NCBI RefSeq assembly: GCF_022655055.1
Contig: NZ_CP093384.1
Coordinates: 248,001-312,000, forward strand
Source: Vagococcus sp. CY52-2
GTDB lineage: Bacteria; Bacillota; Bacilli; Lactobacillales; Vagococcaceae
DNA: 64,000 nt
Direction of reading: 5' to 3'
Shown in pieces: positions 25,232 through 34,762 of the stretch. The position numbers were made by a program, and so were the translations under genes. How positions within the stretch are numbered: the first letter of the stretch is position 1; each line of letters begins with the position of its first letter. The notes under the pieces were generated by a model, which was not told the origin of the DNA, did no database searches, and was given only the letters and a program-made list of their open reading frames with translations.

Positions 25232-26212
25232 ATGATTGTTCATCCATTGTGGGAAATGTATCCTGCTGTCCAAAAAGATTTGATTGAAACAAAGCGTGTC
25301 ATGGAAAAATCAGTAAAAATCAGAAACAAAGAGATTACTGCAACACTGCAATTATTTTTTGGTGCTGGTGGCAAATTATTACGCCCAGCATATTTTTTAT
25401 TGTTTTCAAAATTTGGCACAATAGAATCAGATAAAAAACGTTATCGTATGGCAGCCTCATTAGAAATACTCCATGTTGCAACGCTTATTCATGATGATAT
25501 TATTGACGATTCTCCGGTTCGTCGCTCAATGCCATCTGTTCAGGCATTATATGGTAAAGATATTGCTGTTTATACAGGAGATTTTTTATTTACAGTGTAT
25601 TTTCATTTATTGACTAATGCGACAAGTGATTTAAAAACTATCGCGTTAAATGCCCAAAGTATGAAACGTATTTTAGTTGGAGAGTTAGATCAAATGAATT
25701 TACGCTATAATACAGATATTACAGTGAAACAATATTTCCAACATATTAAAGGTAAAACAGCTCAGTTATTTGAATTTTCTTGCTATGAAGGAGCGCATTA
25801 TGCTCATGCTTCTAAGATAATTCAATTACAGGCTAAACGAATTGGATATAATATTGGAATGGCATTTCAGATTATGGATGATATTCTTGATTATAAATCG
25901 ACAGAAGAAGACATGCAGAAACCTGTTTTTGAAGATATGAAAAATGGTTATTATACACTGCCACTTATTTTAGCAATGAATGAAAATCGTGCAGCATTTT
26001 TACCTTATCTAGAGAAAAAGACAGAGTTGTCTAATCAAGAGATGAAAGAAGTACAGCAACTAATCGAAAAATATAAAGGCATAGAAAAAGCTGAGATGAT
26101 TGCAGAGCGATTCACTAATAAAGCCCTAACAAGCATAAAAAAATTACCAGATATTGCAGAAAAAGATATTTTGTATCATGTAACAGAAGTACTTTTAGAT
26201 AGAAATAATTAA
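25232..26212 (+). CDS. polyprenyl diphosphate synthase
   Basis: The 326-residue isoprenyl synthase has both Asp-rich motifs: LIHDDIIDDSPVRR (DDxxD) and GMAFQIMDDILDY. GGKLLRPA at the start is the IPP-binding segment. The length and the lack of bulky residues just before the first DDxxD point to a long-chain product such as hepta- to nonaprenyl diphosphate. Divergence from menA indicates the quinone side chain. No small HepS/component I gene is adjacent, so it could work as a homodimer or need a partner elsewhere. Ribosome binding site AGGAGG. Confidence 0.9.
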   Translation: MIVHPLWEMYPAVQKDLIETKRVMEKSVKIRNKEITATLQLFFGAGGKLLRPAYFLLFSKFGTIESDKKRYRMAASLEILHVATLIHDDIIDDSPVRRSMPSVQALYGKDIAVYTGDFLFTVYFHLLTNATSDLKTIALNAQSMKRILVGELDQMNLRYNTDITVKQYFQHIKGKTAQLFEFSCYEGAHYAHASKIIQLQAKRIGYNIGMAFQIMDDILDYKSTEEDMQKPVFEDMKNGYYTLPLILAMNENRAAFLPYLEKKTELSNQEMKEVQQLIEKYKGIEKAEMIAERFTNKALTSIKKLPDIAEKDILYHVTEVLLDRNN

Positions 26213-26262
26213 AAAACATCATCTAACTTTTAAGTAGGAGAAAGTTAGATGATGTTTGTTTA
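26211..26262. terminator. bidirectional terminator between polyprenyl synthase and lrgB
   Basis: AAACATCATCTAACTTT and AAAGTTAGATGATGTTT form a 17-bp perfect stem. Confidence 0.88.
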
Positions 26263-26267
26263 GTTGA

Positions 26268-26954
26268 TTAAGTTAGTTGTAATAAACTGGCGGAAAGAGG
26301 AACCACGATAACAGTAATGACTCCCACTAAAATCATAGAAATACTTGCCATAGCTGCTTCTGTTTCACCTAGTTCAATCCCAACTGACACACCTAGTGCA
26401 TGTCCAGCAGATCCAAGAGCTAATCCTTTAGCAATAGGGTTGTTGATATGAAAGAACTTTAAGGCCATCTTACCAGTGGCGTAAATAATTACGGCATTAA
26501 AGATAACGGCAAAAGCGGTTAAAGACACAATCCCATTCATTGATTCAGAAATTGGAACGGCAATAGCTGTTGTTGCTGCTTGTGGCAGGAGAGAGACCAT
26601 CATTTGTGGATGCATACGAATTAATTTTCCAACAGCAACAATGCTTGTGACAGATACAGCTGATCCTATTGTAATCGCAGCCACTATTTCCACCCAATAT
26701 TTTTGTAACAACTCTCTTTTTTTGTATAGAGGAATAGCAAAAGCAATGGTTGCAGGTTCTAAGAAGAAACTGATGACTGTTCCACCTTGATTATATTGTT
26801 CGTAGTTGATACCAGTTGCTTTTAATATGATGACACCTAAAATCATGGCAACAAATAATGGGGTGAATAAGAAAAAGCCATTTGTTTTTTTGAATAAGAA
26901 TGTTCCAATTCCAAAAGCAACGAATGAAATAACAATACCGATATATGGGGTCAT
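26268..26954 (-). CDS. lrgB: antiholin-like/effector membrane protein LrgB
   Basis: The 228-residue protein has six to seven membrane segments and matches the LrgB/CidB family (PF04172): [20 protein letters not shown] and [14 protein letters not shown] are characteristic. It works with LrgA in autolysis control and pyruvate exchange in related species. Its ATG overlaps the lrgA stop by one base (TAATG), with AGGAGG inside the end of lrgA, so translation is coupled. Confidence 0.93.
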   Translation of the reverse strand: MTPYIGIVISFVAFGIGTFLFKKTNGFFLFTPLFVAMILGVIILKATGINYEQYNQGGTVISFFLEPATIAFAIPLYKKRELLQKYWVEIVAAITIGSAVSVTSIVAVGKLIRMHPQMMVSLLPQAATTAIAVPISESMNGIVSLTAFAVIFNAVIIYATGKMALKFFHINNPIAKGLALGSAGHALGVSVGIELGETEAAMASISMILVGVITVIVVPLSASLLQLT

Positions 26955-27382
26955 TATCTTTGCACCTCCTCTAATTGTTGTTTTTTAAGAAAGGCTAATT
27001 TTCTCTCTTTAGAGCCAGATTTTTCTTTAACTCCTAATAGGTAAGATGTACTCCAACCTGTAATAGCAAGAATGACAAAGGTTGCAATAAAAATGACTGC
27101 TAAAATTGGCACACCGTAAACTTTTAAGATGTCTAATGAGTTGTATAAAGAGATACCAGAAGGAACAAATAGGAAAGAAATAATACCAGTTAAACTTGTT
27201 CCTAGACTTTCAACTTGTTCTAGTTTTACAATATTAGTACTTAATGCAACAAATAAAAGGATTAACCCAATAACAGATGCAGGCATAGGGATAGGTAAGA
27301 TGAAGGCAATTCCTTTAGAGATAAGCATAATGGCTGCAAAAATAAAGGCTTGGTGTAAGAATGAATAAACTTTTTTTTCCAT
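26954..27382 (-). CDS. lrgA: holin-like membrane protein LrgA
   Basis: Started at the ATG at 27382 after AAAGGAG, the protein has 142 residues and four membrane segments of the LrgA/CidA family (PF03788), with the [16 protein letters not shown] motif. A longer in-frame start exists but would run through the promoter region. It is the first gene of lrgAB and lies directly downstream of lytSR, whose response regulator normally activates it. The cytoplasmic tail is charged ([10 protein letters not shown]). Confidence 0.92.
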   Translation of the reverse strand: MEKKVYSFLHQAFIFAAIMLISKGIAFILPIPMPASVIGLILLFVALSTNIVKLEQVESLGTSLTGIISFLFVPSGISLYNSLDILKVYGVPILAVIFIATFVILAITGWSTSYLLGVKEKSGSKERKLAFLKKQQLEEVQR

Positions 27383-27486
27383 TTGAAAAACTCCTTTTGA
27401 CTGATTCATTTGATACATTGAGTATAGGTTAGAAACGCTGATTTGTGTGGTGTTTGACGTGAAACGTAAAAATGTAAGCGTATAAT

Positions 27487-27533
27487 ACAAAAAATCACTC
27501 CTAAAATGCATGAAGCAAAATGGCAGTGATTTT
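27487..27533 (-). terminator. terminator of lytSR
   Basis: AAAATCACT and AGTGATTTT form the stem of an imperfect hairpin with a large loop, ending in a T-run on the minus strand; the lrgAB promoter should follow between here and 27383. Confidence 0.65.
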
Positions 27534-27535
27534 AT

Positions 27536-28264
27536 TTAAGATAAGCCAATCATTTCTTTGAATGGTTTGACGTATGATCGGCTGACAGGCACCTTTAATC
27601 CATTATCTAGTGTAACTTGTAATGTATTGTTAAACCATGGCTGAATTTCTTGTATTTTTGTTGTATTTAACATAAAACTTCGATGCGTTTTGATAAAAAT
27701 ATCTGTTGGTAATCGTGTTTCGATTTTACTTAAACTACCGCTAGTTTGATAGGTTTCACTTTCTGTATGGACGCTGAGTTCTTTGTCTTCAACAGAAACT
27801 AGGTAAATATCGTTTGGATGAATTAAGAAAATACGGTCCTCACCTTGTATAGGAATAGCGTCAATTGACTCTGTTTTCTTTTTTGGAGAGGTGTTAGAAG
27901 GTTTAATGATAGAAATGGCTTTATCAAGCGCCTCATGGACAATAGTCTCATCAAATGGTTTTAAAATATAATCCATGGCATTGACTTTAAACGCTTTTAA
28001 CGCATAGTCATCATAGGCAGTAGCGAAAATCAGATAAGGAGGTTTCTTTAATTTTTTTAATTTAGTAGCTAAATCAAACCCACTTTCATCAGTCAAATGA
28101 ATATCTAAAAAAATAATATCTGGTTTTTTATCCATTATTTGCTCCATTGCTTCTTCAACAGAATCAGCTTCGGCAGTGGATGAAATATTAGGATGTTGTG
28201 TCACTAAATAAGCGAGTTCCTCGCGAGCAAGAGGTTCATCATCAACAAGTAAGACATGTGTCAT
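27536..28264 (-). CDS. lytR: LytTR response regulator
   Basis: The 242-residue regulator has a receiver domain (residues 1-120) with VDDEPLARE, the phospho-acceptor Asp in DIIFLDIHL and Lys in YILKPF, then a LytTR DNA-binding domain (residues 140-240: IFLIHPNDIYLVSVEDKEL and FIKTHRSFMLN). It is encoded 14 bases after lytS and should activate lrgAB in response to membrane potential or pyruvate/acetate state. Confidence 0.95.
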   Translation of the reverse strand: MTHVLLVDDEPLAREELAYLVTQHPNISSTAEADSVEEAMEQIMDKKPDIIFLDIHLTDESGFDLATKLKKLKKPPYLIFATAYDDYALKAFKVNAMDYILKPFDETIVHEALDKAISIIKPSNTSPKKKTESIDAIPIQGEDRIFLIHPNDIYLVSVEDKELSVHTESETYQTSGSLSKIETRLPTDIFIKTHRSFMLNTTKIQEIQPWFNNTLQVTLDNGLKVPVSRSYVKPFKEMIGLS

Positions 28265-28278
28265 AAATTATCATTCCT

Positions 28279-30048
28279 TTAACTTAAAGTGGTTGAATTA
28301 TTTGTTTCAATTAGTGGCATAGTTAAAGTAAATATTACACCACTATCTAAATTATTCTGTACATTAAACTCAGCCTGTTCACCAAACAAATTAGTCATCC
28401 GTTTTGAAAGGTTGTCTAGTGCTGTACCAGTTCCTTTTTCTGAAATAACGGATTCTTTTCCTAGGTGGGTTAATCTTTCATCAGGGATACCTAATCCGTT
28501 ATCTTTCACACTGATAATCAATTTTTCTTGTTTTTTGTAGATTGAAACGTGAGCGTGATTATTTTCTTTTCTTGATCCAAAGGCATGTTTAATGGTGTTC
28601 TCCACTAAAATTTGGACGGCATATGGAGGAACCAAGTAGTGTATCAAGGTATCATCAACATCAAAAGTAACCGTGTAGCGATTTGGAAATCGTGCTTGCT
28701 CTAGTGATAGGTAGGCATCTACTTGTGCTAATTCCTGTTTCAAAGGGATGAGTGTTTGTCTTGCTCCTTGCAAATTCCCTCTAAAATAAGTGCTTAACTG
28801 AAGCAAGAGCGTTCTAGCCTTATCACTATCTTTTCTCATTAAAGCAGAGATAGTATTAATCGCATTAAAGAAAAAATGTGGATTTACTTGTGCTTGTAAG
28901 GATTTAATTTCTGCTTCTTTTAATAATTTGGATTGGACTTCTGCTTCACCTAACTCGATTTGTGTGGAAAAAATAGTCCCCAAACCTTTAGCAAGTTGTT
29001 CTTCAACATGAGTAAGTTGACTAGCATCAGTAAAATACATTTTTAGTGTGCCGACAATTTTTTTATGAACAAACAAAGGAATCACAATTGCCGCTTTAAG
29101 AGGGCAATTTGGGTTTGAACACCCAATCTGTTCTTTATGATGAACAATGGAGAGGGTACCATGTTTTAATACATCTTTTGATAATTCGGTAATTACTTCT
29201 AGTTCAGGAATATGATGATCACTGCCCGCACCATAATGAGCAAGTATTCGGTGAGTATCGGTTAAGCTAATAGCACTCACCTTAGTATAATGCTGAATAA
29301 TAGTTGCAACTTCTTGTGCTGAATGTTCATTTAAACCTTCTCTAAAGTAAGGAAGTGTCGCAGCTGCCAACTCTAATACATCATGTGTTTGAACGGCTTT
29401 GGCTTGTTCTTCTTGTTGTAAGGTAGTGGTTAAAATAGATAAGAATATAAAAGTTCCCGTACTATTTAATATAATCATAGGAAAGGCAATAAAGCTTACT
29501 AAGTTTATCCCTTGTTGTAAATTTCCACCACTAAATAGCATAATAAATAACATTTGAACGACTTCCATAAAAGCTCCAATAAAAGCAGCTTGAGTCGCAG
29601 TAGGAAATTGTCCTTTTTTAGTAAGTTTTTTTCCAAGCCAACCAGATAAAAAACCAACTAGAAGGGAAGAGGGGATATAAAACAAACTATAGTGACTTCC
29701 TTGGATGAATCGATGTGTTCCAGCAATCAAGCCGACCATTCCCCCAACAAAGGGTCCACCCACAATACCAGATACACCAATTGCCAATGTTCTTGTATTG
29801 GCTATGGAAACATTATCGTGCAAATTCGTTAAAATACTACTGGGAACAATTTGATTGTCTTTGATTTCGATTCCGGTAAAATTTGAAATAATGGCAAATA
29901 AACTAAAAATGATTGCAAGCTGTAACTTTGATTGATACTTATCCCGGCTTAATAGTATTTTTTTAAAGTAGGGGACGTTTACTAATAAAAAAGCAAGTAG
30001 AATCATTAAACCCACACGCTCCATCATTAGGATAAATAGCTCTATCAT
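28279..30048 (-). CDS. lytS: LytS-type sensor histidine kinase
   Basis: The 589-residue kinase has a 5TMR-LYT membrane domain (residues 1-210), a GAF domain (about 230-365) with CSNPNCPL, a His_kinase motif ALQAQVNPHFFFNAINT with the phospho-acceptor His, and a HATPase domain with PPYAVQILVENTIKHAF and DNGLGIPDERL. It senses membrane or metabolite state and phosphorylates LytR. It is the first gene of the lytSR operon. Confidence 0.95.
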   Translation of the reverse strand: MIELFILMMERVGLMILLAFLLVNVPYFKKILLSRDKYQSKLQLAIIFSLFAIISNFTGIEIKDNQIVPSSILTNLHDNVSIANTRTLAIGVSGIVGGPFVGGMVGLIAGTHRFIQGSHYSLFYIPSSLLVGFLSGWLGKKLTKKGQFPTATQAAFIGAFMEVVQMLFIMLFSGGNLQQGINLVSFIAFPMIILNSTGTFIFLSILTTTLQQEEQAKAVQTHDVLELAAATLPYFREGLNEHSAQEVATIIQHYTKVSAISLTDTHRILAHYGAGSDHHIPELEVITELSKDVLKHGTLSIVHHKEQIGCSNPNCPLKAAIVIPLFVHKKIVGTLKMYFTDASQLTHVEEQLAKGLGTIFSTQIELGEAEVQSKLLKEAEIKSLQAQVNPHFFFNAINTISALMRKDSDKARTLLLQLSTYFRGNLQGARQTLIPLKQELAQVDAYLSLEQARFPNRYTVTFDVDDTLIHYLVPPYAVQILVENTIKHAFGSRKENNHAHVSIYKKQEKLIISVKDNGLGIPDERLTHLGKESVISEKGTGTALDNLSKRMTNLFGEQAEFNVQNNLDSGVIFTLTMPLIETNNSTTLS

Positions 30049-30119
30049 AATATTAAAACTCCTTTAATGATTTAATCATAGTGTAGCATAAAAAATTTTT
30101 AAAAAGAGAAAACATAGCA

Positions 30120-30156
30120 CAAAAAAACGCATTGACCGAGAAATCCTCTTTCAATA
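30120..30156 (-). terminator. terminator of lepB
   Basis: AAAACGTATTGA and TCAATGCGTTTT (one G-U pair) on the minus strand, followed by a T-run. Confidence 0.8.
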
Positions 30157-30167
30157 CGTTTTTTAAA

Positions 30168-30725
30168 TTATTTAACCATACCCCATTTACTAGGTGGCCA
30201 AAAGGCAATTTTTGATTTACCGATAATATTTTCTTTTGGAATGAATCCAACCTCAGGGAAACGACTATCTTTTGAATTTTGTCGGTTATCTCCCATAACA
30301 AAGTAAGTATTTTCTGGAACAGTATCTTTTCCAGTTAATGATTTTAATGTAAAATCATAGGTTAAATTTTCATCAGGGGCTGTTTGCTTCAATTCAGCTT
30401 TTTTCTCATCTAGATAAGGTTCATCTACTTTTTTTCCATTGATATATAATACATCATCTTTGTACTCAATAGTATCACCAGGCATTCCGATAACACGTTT
30501 GACGTAATTTTTTGATGGGTCGTCTGGTGCTACTAAAGAGACAATGTCAAATCGTTTTGTGTCACCCATTTTTAAAGCAATATTCCTTTCGCCATCGACT
30601 AACGTTGGCATCATTGATTCTCCACTAACTGTTACGGGAGTAAATACAAAGACACGTAGTAATACAAGTGCGATAATTAAGAAAACATACCAGATTAAAT
30701 CCTTAATCCATGTTGATTTAGTCAT
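30168..30725 (-). CDS. lepB: type I signal peptidase
   Basis: The 185-residue enzyme has one N-terminal membrane anchor, the nucleophile Ser in SGESMMPTL, the general-base Lys in KNYVKRVIGMPGD and the box E motif VMGDNRQNSKDSR. It removes signal peptides on the outer face of the membrane. The length is typical of Gram-positive SipS-type enzymes. It is monocistronic with AGGAGG upstream. Other paralogues may exist outside the window. Confidence 0.95.
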   Translation of the reverse strand: MTKSTWIKDLIWYVFLIIALVLLRVFVFTPVTVSGESMMPTLVDGERNIALKMGDTKRFDIVSLVAPDDPSKNYVKRVIGMPGDTIEYKDDVLYINGKKVDEPYLDEKKAELKQTAPDENLTYDFTLKSLTGKDTVPENTYFVMGDNRQNSKDSRFPEVGFIPKENIIGKSKIAFWPPSKWGMVK

Positions 30726-30808
30726 AATAAACCTCCTATTTATTTAGTTCCTATTTCGCAAAATAGATAACTAACAAGGATTATTATACGACAGTTTAAA
30801 CAGAAAGT

Positions 30809-31358
30809 CATTTAATTAATGTGTAGTAATAAACAATTTCTTTTAAGAATATTAAGCTATTCTTTGAAATATGTTTAGTATAATATTGAGTGAAACGGTC
30901 ATCTGCTAGATACATATCAAGCATTTGTCTATGATAGTTATGAGAGTAGATAGAGCTAGCAGTGATAACCCTTCTTTATGTTATAAAACAGCATCCGTTG
31001 CTAATGGGTGAGTAACATCAGTAATGGATTGTGTTTCTAAGTCATTTAATTGAATAAAAAGCGTTTCTTCTATTTTTTTAGTTTGACATAATCTTCCTCA
31101 GATAAATTCATCCAGTTATCATTATATTGTTTAATGGTTTCTTCAACATATTTTTGCTGTAATTCCTCACTATATATGTCGTTGTTGTTTTGTATTAGTT
31201 GTTGTTTAAATGCAGTAAATTTTTCTTCATTTGTCATCGTAAAAACGGTATCCATTCTCTCCTATACTAGTAGGTTTTAATAAATCAATCCTGTCATAGT
31301 AGCGTAATGTTCTTGTTGTGACACCGGATAATTTAGCTAATTCAGTTATCGAATACAC
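30809..31358 (-). pseudogene. broken MerR-family regulator with TipAS domain
   Basis: A GTG at 31358 follows GAAAGGAGGAAATACA and opens a MerR DNA-binding head (VYSITELAKLSGVTTRTLRY... NGYRFYDDK). The dimerisation helix that should follow is missing. A shifted frame resumes with NEEKFTAFKQQLIQNNND, the start of the antibiotic-recognition TipAS domain, up to LKK and a stop; one base in a seven-A run returns to IEETLFIQLNDLETQS, which meets a TAA; a last frame gives YHRQMLDMYLADDRFTQYY, the TipAS end. At least three lesions make this an Mta/TipA-like regulator that no longer works. Confidence 0.82.
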
Positions 31359-31483
31359 TGTATTTCCTCCTTTCAATAAGTAGTATATGGCTTGATATTG
31401 CGTCAAAGTTAACAAGTGAAAGACTATCTTTTCCTTCGTTTTTATCGTAGAATAAGTTATATAATGTTCAATGGGGTGAGAAT

Positions 31484-32536
31484 ATGGTCGACTTATGGCG
31501 ACGTATGAAAGCGAATGACAGTGTTCGACGAACGCTGGTTTTGCTAATTATTTGTTCGGGATTATATTTGATACGTAATATCCTTAGTTTAATTTTATTA
31601 ACCTTTATCTTAACGTATTTAATCATTCGGGGAGTAGATGGTATTCATCATGTAACAAAACTTCCTAAAAAATTAGTTGCTATTGCGATGTATTTGTTAA
31701 TGATCATTTTTTTATACTTTTCAATAACAGTATATGTTCCAAAACTGTTCAATCAAACGATACAGATGATAGAAGAAGTCTTTAATTTTTATCAAAAAGC
31801 AGATACCAATAATAAATTATATGAATGGATTGCTCAAAATGTCGGGTTTAATGAAATCAAACAACAATTAACAACAGGAGCTAAAGTTGTATTTACTACA
31901 ATTACGAATATTGGTTCTATGGGAATTACGTTTGTGATGTCATTGATTTTAAGTTTCTTCTTTATTATAGAAAAAGATTGGGTAACTGAGTTTGGTCAAG
32001 CCTTTTTTAAAAGTAAGATAGGATTATTTAGTCAAGATGTTGCTTATTTAGGGAAAAAATTTGTTAATACTTTTGGGGTAGTGATAGAGGCACAGTTTAT
32101 TATCGCGATAGTAAATACTATATTGACTATTATCGGCTTAATTTTTATGAAATTCCCACAAGATCAATTATTAAGCTTAGCATTAATGATATTCATATTA
32201 AGTTTGATACCGGTAGCTGGGGTCATTATTTCTTGTATTCCGTTATCGTTAATTGCCTATACAGTGGGTGGTGTTCAAGATGTTATTTACATTTTGATTA
32301 TGATTATGATTATTCACGCGGTTGAATCTTACTTATTAAATCCTAAATTAATGAGTAGTAAAACAGATTTACCTATTTTTTATGTGTTTGTAATTTTAAT
32401 GTTTTCAGAGAAATTTTTTGGTGTATGGGGATTAGTTATAGGAGTACCAGCCTTTGTTTTTTTACTTGATTTATTAGATGTTAAAGTAGAGCATAAAAAA
32501 CCACCAGTTCTTCCACAAATAAATTCATCTAAATAA
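31484..32536 (+). CDS. AI-2E family permease (YtrB/PerM type)
   Basis: The 350-residue protein has about seven to eight membrane segments and the family's pattern: a long extracytoplasmic or peripheral helical stretch (residues 90-150) and the FIIAIVNTILTIIGL and LIPVAGVIISCIPLS segments in the C-terminal half. Members include TqsA, a proposed AI-2 exporter, but most have other or unknown substrates and several are sodium/proton antiporters. The name should not be read as evidence for quorum sensing. It is transcribed alone between a MerR pseudogene and a terminator. Confidence 0.85.
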   Translation: MVDLWRRMKANDSVRRTLVLLIICSGLYLIRNILSLILLTFILTYLIIRGVDGIHHVTKLPKKLVAIAMYLLMIIFLYFSITVYVPKLFNQTIQMIEEVFNFYQKADTNNKLYEWIAQNVGFNEIKQQLTTGAKVVFTTITNIGSMGITFVMSLILSFFFIIEKDWVTEFGQAFFKSKIGLFSQDVAYLGKKFVNTFGVVIEAQFIIAIVNTILTIIGLIFMKFPQDQLLSLALMIFILSLIPVAGVIISCIPLSLIAYTVGGVQDVIYILIMIMIIHAVESYLLNPKLMSSKTDLPIFYVFVILMFSEKFFGVWGLVIGVPAFVFLLDLLDVKVEHKKPPVLPQINSSK

Positions 32537-32571
32537 AAAAGTTGTTTTCTTCTAAAGAAAACAACTTTTTT
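32535..32571. terminator. bidirectional terminator
   Basis: AAAAAAGTTGTTTTCTT and AGAAAACAACTTTTTT form a near-perfect stem between convergent genes. Confidence 0.9.
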
Positions 32572-32573
32572 AT

Positions 32574-33110
32574 TTAAAAGATATCAGGATTTTTATAATT
32601 CCGTAATTTAATTGCAGTAACTAATTCTGAGATACCTGATAATGTTAATACAATACCAAAAAATTGGAATAATACAATTAAACTACCAAATGGATTAAAT
32701 AAAATAAATATACCTGCTATAAGAAGAGCAATACCATAGACTAACATAGGAACGTAACTGATGTTAACATATTGTCTTAAGTTTAATGCACGAGAAATAC
32801 GTGTAGCACCACCAATAATAATTAAAATACCTAAAAAGATAGGAAGGATACTAACTATTGGTTGGGCGAATAGCCAGATAATAAGCGCGGCTATAAAATA
32901 AAATATACTCATAGAAACTTGACCGTTTTGCTTGTTCTTCAAATAGCCAACTAAATTAATTACCCCAAGTAACACATTATAACCAACGATTAGATAGACA
33001 CCCACATCAAATAGTTGTTTTGGTTTTAAAAAGATTAAGATACCTATCAGTAAATAAAGAATCCCACGAGAGAATGCATGACGTTGGATTGAACGAAATA
33101 GAGAAGACAT
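32574..33110 (-). CDS. DUF308 membrane protein (HdeD-like)
   Basis: The 178-residue protein has six predicted membrane helices in three similar pairs, as in the DUF308/HdeD family (ILYLLIGILIFLKPKQLFDV, GIALLIAGIFILFNPFGSL). HdeD proteins are linked to acid stress in enterobacteria, but the role in Gram-positives is unknown. It stands alone, convergent with the AI-2E permease. Confidence 0.82.
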   Translation of the reverse strand: MSSLFRSIQRHAFSRGILYLLIGILIFLKPKQLFDVGVYLIVGYNVLLGVINLVGYLKNKQNGQVSMSIFYFIAALIIWLFAQPIVSILPIFLGILIIIGGATRISRALNLRQYVNISYVPMLVYGIALLIAGIFILFNPFGSLIVLFQFFGIVLTLSGISELVTAIKLRNYKNPDIF

Positions 33111-33238
33111 AGAAAATCACTCCTTGTTTAAATTGACTTAATGCTAATGTTATTATACGTGTCTATCAAAAAAATAACCAATAAAAAGATAAAACTGTGC
33201 TACTTCGTATAAGCCATTATCAGAAGTAACACAGTTTG

Positions 33239-33814
33239 TTACATAGAATCTTTAAAAACGTGTTTATTTTTTACGAAATAATCAATACCAGAGTAAATAG
33301 TAGCAGCTAGGCAGATATATAAGAAAATCTGATCAAGTGGCAAATTAATTGCACTAAATGGAACATTACCCAATAGTAATAAAATAATAGCAACCATTTG
33401 AGTAGCAGTTTTTACTTTGCCTGGCCATGCGGCAGCCATAACCTCGCCATCCTCCACTAATAATAAGCGTAAACCTGTAACAGCTAATTCACGACAGACA
33501 ATAATAGCGACAACCCAAGATGGAGCAAGACCTTGCCCAACCAATATGATAAAAGCTGTCATAACTAACATTTTATCCGCTAGTGGATCAGCAAATTTCC
33601 CAAAATTGGTTACCAGATTATGTTTTCTGGCAATTTTACCATCTAACCAATCTGTAATACTTGCTACGGCAAAAATAATAGCAGCAACTAATTGAGAAAT
33701 CAACAGTGGACTACCTAATACATCAATCATTCCCCAGTTAGGGACTAAAGCGACAATAATAAATAAGGGAATCATACATATTCTAATCACTGTCAACTTA
33801 TTTGGTAAATTCAT
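33239..33814 (-). CDS. pgsA: phosphatidylglycerophosphate synthase
   Basis: The 191-residue membrane enzyme carries the CDP-alcohol phosphotransferase motif DG(x2)AR(x8)G(x3)D(x3)D in DWLDGKIARKHNLV followed by FGKFADPLADK. It forms phosphatidylglycerophosphate from CDP-diacylglycerol and glycerol-3-phosphate. It follows rodZ by 19 bases, the conserved Firmicutes order rodZ-pgsA. Confidence 0.96.
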   Translation of the reverse strand: MNLPNKLTVIRICMIPLFIIVALVPNWGMIDVLGSPLLISQLVAAIIFAVASITDWLDGKIARKHNLVTNFGKFADPLADKMLVMTAFIILVGQGLAPSWVVAIIVCRELAVTGLRLLLVEDGEVMAAAWPGKVKTATQMVAIILLLLGNVPFSAINLPLDQIFLYICLAATIYSGIDYFVKNKHVFKDSM

Positions 33815-33833
33815 TTATAAACAACCTTCCTTT

Positions 33834-34733
33834 TTATTCATTTTCTTTAGTAGTAGTATCAAAATTAATCGTGATAATTTTTTTCCCAGTTGTTGGATTA
33901 GATTTATTGAAAGCTAATTCTTGATCGTTAACTTTAATAGATAGATTATTAGATGCTCCAACAATAATATCAATCCCCGTTGCATCTTCTGGAACAATGG
34001 AGCTAATCTCTTCACCTGCTTGTAATGTGTATTGATAATAAATAGCACTTGTTCCGCTTTGTTGTAGACCAATCCAAACAGGGCCTTCTAAGGCAGTGAA
34101 ATCAAGTTTAATAGGTTTTGAAACATTACTACCAGAGTAAGTTACTAAATCAATGGAATCAGAGGTAATATTAAATTTACTATCATTTTTTTTCTTTTTA
34201 GAAGAATCTTTTGTTTTTTCAGTCATGTCAGTAGGACTAGACTGGGAGGTACTTTCTTCCTTATTCTCTTTTGAATCACTTCCAATGACTACTGCCTTTT
34301 CAGGTTTTGGTACTAAAGGTCCACTAGCAATATCTAAACGCATGGCATAGATAATGGTTCCAATAATTGCAATAACAACTAGAGAAAGAAGAGTTACTGG
34401 TAAGTAATCTTTAAAGGTTGGTTGTCTTTTCTTTTTCTTACGATGTTTTTCTTTACGAGACCCCCTGATTGGCTTAGTTTGAGGTAGTTCCTCTTGTGTC
34501 TCATCGGGCTTTCCTTCAAATCGGCGAATTAGGGGACGGGCATTTAGACCAACAGCTTCAGCATATTGTCTAATAAATGTTTTCGTATAGTAATCACTAG
34601 GCATTGCGTCAAAGTCATTTACTTCAATAGCAGATAAGTAGCGACGCTGAATTTTGGTGATTTTTTGTAAATCTTCCATTGTTAGCCCTTTTTCTAAACG
34701 GGCCTGTTTTAATTGTTCACCGATTGTATCCAC
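33834..34733 (-). CDS. rodZ: RodZ-like helix-turn-helix membrane protein
   Basis: The 299-residue protein has an N-terminal HTH domain (residues 5-70, LKQARLEKGLTMEDLQKI), a Lys/Arg-rich juxtamembrane stretch (KEKHRKKKKRQP), one membrane segment at about residues 112-132, a Ser/Thr/Lys linker and a C-terminal DUF4115 beta domain (SGTSAIYYQYTLQAGEEI). This is the layout of RodZ/YmfM, which links MreB to the wall-elongation machinery. It sits between ymfI and pgsA as in Bacillus. Confidence 0.92.
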   Translation of the reverse strand: MDTIGEQLKQARLEKGLTMEDLQKITKIQRRYLSAIEVNDFDAMPSDYYTKTFIRQYAEAVGLNARPLIRRFEGKPDETQEELPQTKPIRGSRKEKHRKKKKRQPTFKDYLPVTLLSLVVIAIIGTIIYAMRLDIASGPLVPKPEKAVVIGSDSKENKEESTSQSSPTDMTEKTKDSSKKKKNDSKFNITSDSIDLVTYSGSNVSKPIKLDFTALEGPVWIGLQQSGTSAIYYQYTLQAGEEISSIVPEDATGIDIIVGASNNLSIKVNDQELAFNKSNPTTGKKIITINFDTTTKENE

Positions 34734-34762
34734 GGGAGCTTACACCTTTCTTTCTCATTTTA

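Noticed and set aside
31484-32536. Quorum-sensing link between luxS and the AI-2E-family gene
   Set aside because: The family name is historical; the genes are 12 kb apart and share no regulatory signal.
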